Below, piece by piece: positions 1 through 6,401 of a stretch of DNA of 11,740 bases. Each line of letters starts with the position of its first letter. The stretch's first letter is position 1. Location: assembly GCA_028276605.1 (NCBI GenBank), contig JAPYWC010000018.1, forward strand, positions 1-11,740. The letters are read 5' to 3'. The position numbers were made by a program, and so were the translations under genes. The stretch is from Desulfurococcales archaeon. GTDB lineage: Archaea > Thermoproteota > Thermoprotei_A > Sulfolobales > Ignisphaeraceae. Under the pieces are notes generated by a model that made no database searches, was not told the origin of the DNA, and worked only from the letters and a program-made list of their open reading frames with translations.

Positions 1-1
1 T

Positions 2-52
2 GCTTGGAGAGCAGCCAAAATGGATCCTGTCAGAGCACTAAGATATGAATAG
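2..52 (+). CDS. C-terminal tail of an FtsX/MacB-like ABC transporter permease (partial)
   Basis: The frame entering from the left edge reads AWRAAKMDPVRALRYE and then a TAG stop at 50-52. This matches the very conserved last residues of FtsX/MacB-family permeases, which usually end in a pattern like A-ARLDPVEALRYE after the final membrane helix. The family consists of inner-membrane permeases that work with a MacB/LolD-type ATPase. Nothing more of the gene lies in the window, so substrate and partner cannot be stated. The identification rests on 16 residues, but the motif is distinctive. Confidence 0.7.
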   Translation, partial: AWRAAKMDPVRALRYE

Positions 53-93
53 CAATAAAGCTGAGAACCTCTAGCAACTGACATTTTTGAGGT

Positions 94-501
94 GTGGAGA
101 CCCCCACCAGGTTTTTAATTGGTGTAGGAGGACTTTTAACGTTTAGGGGATCAGGTTTTGAGTTTAAAGTTGTTGCTATATCTACTCGTGGAGATATAGC
201 CATTATTAAATTGGAGTCTGGAGAAACTATAGCAATGCTATTTATGCCGAGATATAGGTGTATTGGTGTAGAGGGTGTGTTAAGCGGTTATGAGTTGACA
301 AAGTTTATAGCTACTACAAGAACATACCTAACACCCATACCCTTCAACACCATTAACTCATTAACATCTTTAAGACCTCCACCAACACCAAGCTCAGCTC
401 TACAAACGTCTCTAACCTTATTCAACGCCTCAAAAATCTATACCAGCACCTGTCCCAACCCTATCAAGACTCAAAACAATCACTGTTCTAATGTTTTGTG
501 A
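94..501 (+). CDS. Doubtful hypothetical ORF, possibly a fragment fused by read-through
   Basis: This is an open frame of 135 codons from GTG at 94. The first ~68 residues look protein-like: a beta-rich stretch with FEFKVVAISTRGDIAIIKLE and few rare combinations. The second half is rich in Pro, Thr, Ser and Asn and lies antisense to a recognisable HisA-like pseudogene (288-657), so it is probably not genuine coding sequence. An AT-rich box (aataaag, about 54-60) lies some 30 bases upstream of the start and could be a TATA element. A small real protein may once have ended near base 290 and lost its stop. No family is recognised. The whole ORF could also be chance. Confidence 0.2.
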   Translation: METPTRFLIGVGGLLTFRGSGFEFKVVAISTRGDIAIIKLESGETIAMLFMPRYRCIGVEGVLSGYELTKFIATTRTYLTPIPFNTINSLTSLRPPPTPSSALQTSLTLFNASKIYTSTCPNPIKTQNNHCSNVL

Positions 502-657
502 GCAAACATCTCTTGCGGCTCTTGATACATCTACATCTCTATTACTAAACAATACTCTTCCACCCTTCATATCGAGACTTGTAACCCTACATTTTAGAAG
601 AGGTAGATCATCAGGGTAAACAAGGTATTCAGTGCCAATAACATACGAAAGTTTCAT
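288..657 (-). pseudogene. HisA-related (COG1411-type) protein, C-terminal half, frameshifted
   Basis: The minus strand reads YVIGTEYLVYPDDLPLL, then VTSLDMKGGRVLFSN, then IVLSLDRVGTGAGIDF. A frameshift follows, after which the other frame reads EALNKVRDVCRAELGVGGGL and DVNELMVLKGMGVRYVLV before a TAA at 288-290. These blocks are the second half of the beta/alpha barrel of HisA/HisF-like proteins: the GTE strand, the SLD strand, the D-RVGTG-G loop and the GVGGG phosphate loop. The pattern is closest to the archaeal HisA-related group that also occurs with H4MPT C1 genes in methylotrophs and methanogens. The lesion is one extra base in the A5 run at 432-436 (plus strand). The N-terminal half (~115 residues) is missing: at 657/658 the sequence passes directly into a UroD-like pseudogene. 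About 123 of ~235 residues survive. Non-functional. Confidence 0.75.
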
Positions 658-1243
658 CAGGTATACCAGCTACTCCACTGCCAGCAAATATAAATCCTCC
701 TGGCTCTTTAACATCATTTAACAGCTTACATACTTCGCTAAATACCTTATCAGGCGTTCCATGGATATAGTGTGCTGGTGATATGCCGTCCATGATTATT
801 ACGTGGTCCCCTAAGATCTTCCTAGCTTTTCTAAGATCTGTACGCTCAAAATATGCTATTGTTTTCCTTTCGGTAGCTCAAGTATATATTCTAGAAATGG
901 TGTAAAATCTCCTTCATAGAAAATTCATGGAATAGCACCTCCATTCACAAGCTCTATAATAACTTTCTTCAAAGGTTCCCAATAGAATTCTCTAAAAATT
1001 TCGGTGGAATCATTTCGTTAAGGTGTAGAGGTATAAATGCAAGCGGCATCTTAATATCAAATAACTCAAGAACATTTGGAGGTATTGAAATAGTCATTTT
1101 GCTCCGCTTCACGATTAGAGGCGTCAAGGCATCTAAAGCTTTCCTAACTTTATCAGGGTATCTATACAAATCTGTAAGTGTGTAGGTTATGTGCCTGAGG
1201 TGATCAGCTATATGACCAAGAGATCCAAAAGCACGTATAAGGT
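658..1243 (-). pseudogene. UroD/MtaA-superfamily corrinoid-methyltransferase-like pseudogene
   Basis: Piecing minus-strand frames together gives a C-terminal UroD/MtaA-superfamily protein of about 195 residues. It starts near LIRAFGSLGHIADHLRHI and continues through MYRYPDKVRKALDALTPLI, PLAFIPLHLNEMIPPKF, REFYWEPLKKVIIELV, FYEGDFTPFLEYILELPKGK, TIAYFERTDLRKARKILGDH, IMDGISPAHYIHGTPDKVF and EPGGFIFAGSGVAGIPDE. Relatives move methyl groups to or from corrinoid proteins, or decarboxylate uroporphyrinogen. The HxC zinc motif of MtaA/MtbA is not visible where expected (TIAYFERTD there), so it was probably not a classical CoM methyltransferase. Lesions: a missing base in the A5 run at 994-998, an in-frame TGA at 925-927, and a missing base in the T4 run at 862-865. 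The N-terminal half and the last ~20 residues are also lost. The remnant ends abruptly at the HisA-like fragment, a deletion junction. Confidence 0.8.
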
Positions 1244-1357
1244 TTGATGAGGTTCAGCTATTAGGGTTTCTAGTTATAATCCCTATAATCAAGGTCTTAC
1301 CTCAGGTAACGTTCTGTAGAAACAACTATTAAAGTTATTATTCATAATGCAAGCTAT

Positions 1358-1719
1358 TATGGTGCAAGGCAGGGCTCAAACTCCCTTGAGTTTCTAAATA
1401 AAGTCACACACCACCTACTCATTTCAGTGAGGTTATTAGTACTTCATTCTAACCCTCCTATCACCCCCAACCTTCCTAACGCTCTCAGTTAAAAGCCCAA
1501 GTGAAACAAGTTTTTAAGAGCATCAATTATAGTCTTGTTAGACCTGTAGCTCAGTGCTTTAACTATAATCTCTTTGACAAAGCCCCTTACCAAGCTCAAA
1601 CAAGTTCAGTACTTCAACAACAGCTGGTGATGAGAATAGCAATGTTACAAACCTAACCCTTTCCCCAATTCTTATAGGTAAAACAGAACAGCTGGGTAAA
1701 ACTCTTCAGTGTAACTCAT
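1358..1719 (-). pseudogene. Decayed winged-helix regulator, paralogue of the wHTH-PfkB protein at the right end
   Basis: Starting at an ATG at 1719 (minus), the frames read MSYTEEFYPAVLFYL, RVRFVTLLFSSPAVVEVLN, LFELGKGFVKEIIVKALSYR, SNKTIIDALKNL, LTESVRKVGGDRRVRMKY, NLTEMSRWCVTLFRNSREFE. The second part aligns block for block with the N-terminus of the wHTH-PfkB protein at 10579-11740: LVSLGFLNEVVKVVEKSGRK, VRMKCYNLTDLGKWYATIFK. The pattern 'helix, YRSNKTI recognition-like helix, KNL-SLGLL, RVRMKYYNLT' is a winged-helix DNA-binding domain. At least three frameshifts or stops break it: after FYL, within the GKG segment, and at KY/NL. It may once have extended into a kinase domain, but nothing of PfkB is recognisable downstream. 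Bases 1244-1357 hold nothing I can assign. Confidence 0.7.
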
Positions 1720-1737
1720 GTTCTCGCTGTTAAAGCC

Positions 1738-1769
1738 TTACACAGCAAAGTATATTATTTACTGTGTAA
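1738..1769 (+). promoter_or_regulatory. Inverted-repeat operator centred on the TATA box of the ECF transporter operon
   Basis: TTACACAG (1738-1745) and CTGTGTAA (1762-1769) are perfect 8-base inverted arms separated by 16 bases. The spacer holds tatatta (1751-1757), a good TATA box, and the dyad centre (1753.5) falls on it. Transcription would start about 26 bases downstream, near 1780, leaving a leader of roughly 10 bases before the ATG at 1792. A dimer bound here would compete with TBP, so the geometry suggests repression. A further GTGTAAC occurs at 1709-1715, and a GTGT/ACAC pair lies at 1764-1779. The arms are seen directly; the regulator is unknown. Confidence 0.55.
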
Positions 1770-1791
1770 CATTTAACACTGGCTGAATCTT

Positions 1792-2550
1792 ATGTCAAAG
1801 CCTAGAATTACGTACATAACGGCATACACAGCAATAGGAGTAGCAATATACTACATGCTCTTATTCCTACCCGGAGTCCCTATCATTGGGGCTCCTCAGA
1901 TAAAGATGGAGATTGGAGCAACACTATCTCCTGTATTTGGCGTTTTGCTAGGGCCTCTACCAGGATTTTTGGCAGTGCTTATAGGGAATGTGTTAAAGTT
2001 TTTGACTACACCCAATCTTTACTCACTTCCATTTATACCAGCAGCTCCACTTTCAGCTTTTGTAGCGGGGCTTTTAACTGAGAGGAGATGGGGCATTTCA
2101 GCAGCAATAATGACTGCCATGCTCATTACAGCCATGTTTACACCGCCCTTCAACCCAGTTACAGAGTACTGGTATGTATACCTCGTGGCGTTTTACGATA
2201 AAATAGCGGCACTAATTCTAATTCCGGTAGCCCTTTGGTTATTACGAAAAGAGAGGAAGGCACAGCTCTATACAGCACTCTACTTGCTAATGTTCATTAG
2301 TAGAGAGTTTGATAAAGCATTTGGCTGTACAGTATTCGCATTTCCACAGGTTTACCAAGGAGTTTTCGGAATAGCTAAGGTTAGTACAGTTAGAAAGCTT
2401 TACCTTGCTTCCCCACTCTTCTACTTAGTTGAGTATATTCTTGAAGGGTTAGTGGCATTTGCTGTAGCTCTCCCACTCATAGAAGCTATTTCAAGAGTTC
2501 CTAGCCTCGCCGAGAACCTTCACGTAAAGCATTTGCGTAAAAAGAGGTAG
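1792..2550 (+). CDS. ECF transporter substrate-binding S component (membrane protein)
   Basis: This 252-residue, very hydrophobic protein has about six membrane segments and is followed two bases later by the ECF ATPase and then EcfT. That order is diagnostic of an energy-coupling-factor importer. The N-terminal stretch has the typical S-component features: an early helix, then KMEIGATLSPVFGVLLGP with its small-residue packing and Gly-Pro turn, then GFLAVLIGNVLKFL. It is longer than common S components (~180-200 residues), with an extra C-terminal part containing CTVFAFPQVYQGVFG and a final helix pair. The substrate cannot be read from sequence: it does not look clearly like ThiT, RibU, BioY, CbiM or FolT. 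The C1 and corrinoid-type genes around it make a pterin, corrinoid or other cofactor precursor a reasonable guess only. The ATG at 1792 is the first start after the TATA box, with no clear Shine-Dalgarno. Confidence 0.8.
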   Translation: MSKPRITYITAYTAIGVAIYYMLLFLPGVPIIGAPQIKMEIGATLSPVFGVLLGPLPGFLAVLIGNVLKFLTTPNLYSLPFIPAAPLSAFVAGLLTERRWGISAAIMTAMLITAMFTPPFNPVTEYWYVYLVAFYDKIAALILIPVALWLLRKERKAQLYTALYLLMFISREFDKAFGCTVFAFPQVYQGVFGIAKVSTVRKLYLASPLFYLVEYILEGLVAFAVALPLIEAISRVPSLAENLHVKHLRKKR

Positions 2551-2552
2551 CA

Positions 2553-4250
2553 ATGTTAATGAAAAGCGTTATAGCTTTAAAAAATGTAACATATTTCTAC
2601 CCATCTTCAACAACACCAGCTCTTGAAGAGGTATCGCTCGAGATTAGGGAAGGAGAGTTTGCAGTAATTGCTGGGCCATCAGGTGGAGGAAAAACAACTT
2701 TAGTAAGAATAATCCTGGGGCTCATACCACATATCTACGGTGGTAAATTTTCGGGTAAAGTCTTAGTTGATGGGGTGAACATTGTTGAGAAAGGGTTTAG
2801 AGCTGTTGTGGATAGAGTAGGGGTTGTGATGCAGAATCCAGAAAACCAAGTAATTAATGTTATTGTTGAAGAGGAGCTGGCATTTACTCTCGAAAACCTT
2901 CTGTACGAACCCATAGAGATACGCAGAAGAGTTGATGAGGCTCTCAAGGCTTTAGAAATTGAGCACCTCAGAAAGAGGCTTGTTCATACACTTTCTAGTG
3001 GTGAGCTACAAAAGGTTGTTATAGCAAGTGCTTTAGCATTGAACCCTAAGATACTGTTACTTGATGAACCTCTAGCTCATCTCGACCCTTATGGAGCTAG
3101 GGAGTTCATAGCATTGCTATATAAACTATGTAAGGAGAGGGGAATCACTGTAGTTATTGTTGAACACAGGCTTGCAGAGCTCATTAAGTATGTGGATAGA
3201 GTTGTGCTACTGAATAGAAGAGTTCTATTTGATGGAGACCCTGACCTAGCTATTGACAAACTTCTAGAGATAGGTGTTGAGGCACTACCACTCAAAGTAA
3301 TTAGAGAGATTGATAAAAACCCTAAGTTAAATTGCGAAGCTGTTAATGCTGTGAGTAAAAGTATTGATGCATGTAGAGATGCTTACCCCAAGACCCGCAA
3401 CAATAACGCTAGTTTCGCTACACATTACTTAGAGCCTGCGATAGTTGTTGAGAATTTGTGGTTTAGGTATCCAGGTGGTAAAGTTGTTTTAAAGGGCATA
3501 GACTTGAAGATATTTCCGGGGGAGTTCATAGCCATAGTAGGTGCGAATGGTGCTGGCAAAACTACGCTGATAAAGCATTTCAATGGGCTTTTAAAGCCTT
3601 GGAGAGGTAGGGTTCTTGCGTTTGGCAAGGATACTAGGTCTAGTACTGTAGCTGAGTTGGCAAAGAGTGTAGGGATAGTATTTCAAAATCCCTTACATCA
3701 ATTCTTTGAGAGAACAGTTCTTCGCGAAGTACTCTTCACACTAAGTAACTTTGGGTGCAAGAATTGCGTTGACAAAGCTTTAGAACTGCTAAAAACTTTT
3801 GGACTTGAACACCTTGCTGACCGCTCTCCTTACGAACTTTCTGTTGGTGAGCAGAGGAGGCTTGCTATAGCATCTGTACTAGCCTATGAACCCCCTATTG
3901 TTGTGCTAGACGAGCCTACGGCTGGCATAGACTATTCCCTCAAGCTAGAGTTACTAAAAATGCTAGTAAAGATTATTGAGAAGGGGAAGACCGTTGTTAT
4001 TGTGTCACACGATGTTGAGTTTCTCTCTCTAGCACCATTAACAAGAGTCGTTGTTATGTCTGATGGAAGGGTTGTTGCTAGCGGTAGCCCTAGGGAAGTG
4101 TTTTACGATGTTGAGATGCTTAAGAAGACTCGTGTCACACCACCTCAAGTAATTGAGCTTGCAAAGCTACTTGGATTAGAGAAGACTGCTAGACCTTTGA
4201 ATAGTTGTGAACTTGCTGAGGTTTTAAAGAGGTGTTGCAATGTCCGTTGA
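2553..4250 (+). CDS. ECF transporter fused double ATPase (EcfA-EcfA')
   Basis: Two ABC ATPase domains are joined in one 565-residue chain and energise cofactor uptake through EcfT and the S component. Domain 1 has Walker A GPSGGGKT (41-48), Q-loop Q94, signature LSSGE (147-151), Walker B ILLLDEP (167-173) and switch His 205. A linker of about 60 residues (about 235-295) follows. Domain 2 has Walker A GANGAGKT (330-337), Q-loop Q378, signature LSVGEQ (429-434), Walker B VVLDEP (450-455) and switch His 486. Both signatures differ from the canonical LSGGQ, but each catalytic Glu and His is present, so both sites should hydrolyse ATP. MQNPENQ and FQNPLHQ are typical ECF Q-loop contexts. The ATG at 2553 has a good Shine-Dalgarno (gaggt, 2543-2547) inside the end of the S gene. 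The 3' end overlaps ecfT by 11 bases, showing translational coupling. Confidence 0.93.
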   Translation: MLMKSVIALKNVTYFYPSSTTPALEEVSLEIREGEFAVIAGPSGGGKTTLVRIILGLIPHIYGGKFSGKVLVDGVNIVEKGFRAVVDRVGVVMQNPENQVINVIVEEELAFTLENLLYEPIEIRRRVDEALKALEIEHLRKRLVHTLSSGELQKVVIASALALNPKILLLDEPLAHLDPYGAREFIALLYKLCKERGITVVIVEHRLAELIKYVDRVVLLNRRVLFDGDPDLAIDKLLEIGVEALPLKVIREIDKNPKLNCEAVNAVSKSIDACRDAYPKTRNNNASFATHYLEPAIVVENLWFRYPGGKVVLKGIDLKIFPGEFIAIVGANGAGKTTLIKHFNGLLKPWRGRVLAFGKDTRSSTVAELAKSVGIVFQNPLHQFFERTVLREVLFTLSNFGCKNCVDKALELLKTFGLEHLADRSPYELSVGEQRRLAIASVLAYEPPIVVLDEPTAGIDYSLKLELLKMLVKIIEKGKTVVIVSHDVEFLSLAPLTRVVVMSDGRVVASGSPREVFYDVEMLKKTRVTPPQVIELAKLLGLEKTARPLNSCELAEVLKRCCNVR

Positions 4251-5010
4251 GAGAAGCTTCCTAAAGAACATTACAACAGCTCTAATGTATGAAGAGGAGA
4301 GGTGTTTTTATCACGACCTCGACCCCCGAACAAAGCTTTTCTACATCGTTGCAGCCTTCGTTATAATCTCTGCAAATAGTATTTCAAAGCTGTTATCTGC
4401 ACTAGGCTTTGTACTTGTACTGACCTCTCCCTGTCCAAGGGCGTTTAAAAAAGCGGTTCATACACTCATAGGTCTCACACCCTTTGTTGCCCTTACTATG
4501 CTCTTCATAATGCTCTTCACAATGATTTTCAGTGAGGGAGGTATTTGGGATACTTTATTAGAGCAATTCAAGGTATTTACAAGAATTGTTATAGTAGTAT
4601 TAGCTGTAACCGCTGTGGCCATATCAACAACGCCATACGAAGTTATACAAGCACTTACAAGCCTGGGCTTTAGGTACACTTACTTCTATGCTTTAGTCAT
4701 AGCTATTAGATTCATACCTACAATACTCAGCGAGGTAGGGGATATTTTTGATGCGCAGAGGTCTAGGGGATTAGAGCTGGAAAAGGGTAGCATTATTGAA
4801 AGAATTAGAAAATTTAACGCAATACTGATACCAGCATTTGTATGCTCACTATTAAGAGCAAGAGATATTGCAGAAGCACTTGAGCTTCGAGCATTTGGAT
4901 ACAGCATAAAGAGGACATTCTACAAACCTCTAAAGCTCAAGAAAAGAGACCTGCTGTTCATCATCCTCACAATATCCTCAGCACTAGTAGTACACCTACT
5001 TATACCATGA
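4240..5010 (+). CDS. ecfT: ECF transporter transmembrane coupling protein EcfT
   Basis: This 256-residue membrane protein has an N-terminal HDLDPRTKL segment, a hallmark of EcfT/CbiQ, then about five hydrophobic helices. The two cytoplasmic coupling motifs that insert into the ATPase grooves are visible as SRGLEL (175-180) and LRAFG (216-220), variants of the usual A-RG pair. It connects the S component to the fused ATPase in the membrane. The ATG at 4240 follows a Shine-Dalgarno-like gaggtg and lies inside the end of the ATPase gene, so the three genes form one operon. Length and motif order are normal for the family. Symbol by family; no orthologue-level assignment is possible. Confidence 0.9.
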   Translation: MSVERSFLKNITTALMYEEERCFYHDLDPRTKLFYIVAAFVIISANSISKLLSALGFVLVLTSPCPRAFKKAVHTLIGLTPFVALTMLFIMLFTMIFSEGGIWDTLLEQFKVFTRIVIVVLAVTAVAISTTPYEVIQALTSLGFRYTYFYALVIAIRFIPTILSEVGDIFDAQRSRGLELEKGSIIERIRKFNAILIPAFVCSLLRARDIAEALELRAFGYSIKRTFYKPLKLKKRDLLFIILTISSALVVHLLIP

Positions 5011-5467
5011 ATTGCTCTCTCAATAAATGTTGATGCCTCTCCATAGTAAAGAACATTACTTTAGCTACTACGCTTTCAATTAAATCCTTAGAAAACCTGC
5101 ATTTAATAGATGTAAAGCTATTTTCTTCCTTCTCTATCCCCATACAACACAGCATTTTAGTCTTTCTTCAAGCTCTCTCAACATAGGTCTTCTCGCTTCT
5201 TCTAGAGCCTTTCTCATAATGGAACAAGCTTAATAACACATTTATTGAGATACTCCTTCAACTACTTAGGCATCTTAACAAAGACAATTGTATAGTTCAC
5301 AATGCCGTGTAAAATCTTAGCTGATTTACTAACAATTTTTAATAACTTCAATTCACTCTGTTCTCATCAGTGATGCTGGCTTCAGAACTATGAGCAACGT
5401 TATTTTCTCCTTATCTGCGTCTCCATGAGCTTTATAAGCTTTGCATTACTCTTATTGTGATGCAGCC
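5011..5467 (-). pseudogene. Probable decayed gene of unknown family downstream of mtrH
   Basis: No open gene occurs here, yet the minus strand shows protein-like blocks in changing frames: KLIKLMETQIRRK, DKEKITLLIVLKPASLM, GIVNYTIVFVKMPK, LKEYLNKCVIKLVP, MRKALEEARRPMLRELEERL, then EENSFTSIKCRFSKDLIES and VVAKVMFFTMERHQHLLREQ. The frame changes between KLVP and MRKAL and after LKCCVV each need about one base, as expected for an old coding sequence. It lies directly downstream of, and in the same direction as, the MtrH gene, so it may once have been its operon partner. I do not recognise the family, and the blocks could partly be chance. Confidence 0.35.
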
Positions 5468-6349
5468 TTATAGCTGGATTAAGTTTTCCTTTCTTCTTGC
5501 TAAATACCTGTACGCTGTGTATATTGTGTAAACAGCTGGGAAAATCTCTTTAGTTGCTTCTATAGGTCCATAGAGTAGAAAATCTGTGCCTAGCACAATT
5601 GGCATAACATTTGCAGCTAATTCGCTTGCCTTTAACCCCTCAGCTCCAAACCTCTCCTTAAACGACTTTCTTTGCGTAGATATAGCATTGTGTGCTCCTG
5701 CACCTACAGGTAAACCATACCTAGCCTTAACCTCTACCATAGCTCTACATGCAGCTGAAAGGCTGGGTACATCAATTATGAATGTATCAACCAAGATCTT
5801 ATCGATACCATAAGTAGAGGCTTTCTGAAGTATGGTATTGAGAGCTTGTAGCCTAGCCTCTACATCCACGATCCTATCTGTGTAGAGAAGAGCTATAGCC
5901 GCTTTAACTCCATACTCTTGCAAAAGCTTATACTCTTCATCCTTAGACTTAGCGGTTAGCGAGTTATAGACAACTTTATTGGCGAGACCAGCACCTTTAA
6001 CATATTCTAAAGCAGCCTTGGCAGCTTCCAAACTACCTACCGTATCAATTAGTATTGGAGCCTTGGTAACATTTGCAACAAAATCGATGAACCTGGTAAT
6101 AGCTTCTGGTGTTGTCCCTACAACATCTAGCATAAACGGAATCCTAGTCTTAGCCGAAAGCTCTTCAACAATCTTGATAAGCTCTTCAGCTTTAACCTTA
6201 TCAAACTCTCCTTTCTTAGGATCAAAAACGATTTTGTGTCCGTGATAAAATATCGATGCTATTAAAACAGGTGGATTTTCGAAGGATTCGCCCCCAACCT
6301 TAATACCTCCAATTTCAAAACTTTTCTGAGCAACTCTATATGTGAACAT
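5468..6349 (-). CDS. mtrH: MtrH-like methyl-tetrahydromethanopterin methyltransferase
   Basis: This 293-residue protein matches the MtrH family along its length. MtrH is the subunit of the methanogen Mtr complex that takes the methyl group from methyl-H4MPT and passes it to a cob(I)amide. Recognisable blocks are FEIGGIKVGG (11-20), VLIASIFYHGHKIV (28-41), VVGTTPEAI (76-84), IDTVGS (101-106), VYNSLTA (127-133), GLPVGAGAHNA (212-222) and DFLLYGPIEATKEIFPAV (256-273). The fold is a soluble TIM barrel. No other Mtr subunit and no corrinoid protein is in the window. Stand-alone MtrH homologues are known beside corrinoid proteins in methylotrophs and other anaerobes, so the acceptor may be encoded elsewhere. 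The first-Met ATG at 6349 follows a TATA box (6384-6391) with a ~12-base leader. Symbol given by family; H4MPT versus tetrahydrofolate as donor is not decided by sequence. Confidence 0.88.
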   Translation of the reverse strand: MFTYRVAQKSFEIGGIKVGGESFENPPVLIASIFYHGHKIVFDPKKGEFDKVKAEELIKIVEELSAKTRIPFMLDVVGTTPEAITRFIDFVANVTKAPILIDTVGSLEAAKAALEYVKGAGLANKVVYNSLTAKSKDEEYKLLQEYGVKAAIALLYTDRIVDVEARLQALNTILQKASTYGIDKILVDTFIIDVPSLSAACRAMVEVKARYGLPVGAGAHNAISTQRKSFKERFGAEGLKASELAANVMPIVLGTDFLLYGPIEATKEIFPAVYTIYTAYRYLARRKENLIQL

Positions 6350-6383
6350 CTTTCTTCACATATATCAAGGTACCCAAGAAACA

Positions 6384-6391
6384 CTTAAAAA
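6384..6391 (-). promoter_or_regulatory. TATA box for the mtrH-like gene
   Basis: The minus strand reads TTTTTAAG here, close to the crenarchaeal TATA consensus. Its centre lies about 38 bases before the ATG at 6349, predicting a start site near 6361 and a leader of about 12 bases. It falls in the ~50-base gap after the DUF3786-like pseudogene, so mtrH can be transcribed independently of the broken upstream gene. Confidence 0.5.
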
Positions 6392-6401
6392 CTTTTAGGG
6401 C

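Noticed and set aside
658..1243. Classical MtaA/MtbA methylcobalamin:CoM methyltransferase
   Set aside because: The HxC zinc-ligand motif expected in the middle of the C-terminal half is absent, so only the wider UroD/MtaA superfamily is claimed.
1738..1769. The inverted repeat as a transcription terminator or riboswitch stem
   Set aside because: It lies upstream of the predicted start site and contains the TATA box, so it would act as DNA, not RNA. No conserved riboswitch core is visible.
5586..6245. Two plus-strand ORFs across the mtrH region
   Set aside because: Both are antisense shadows of the well-conserved MtrH-like gene.
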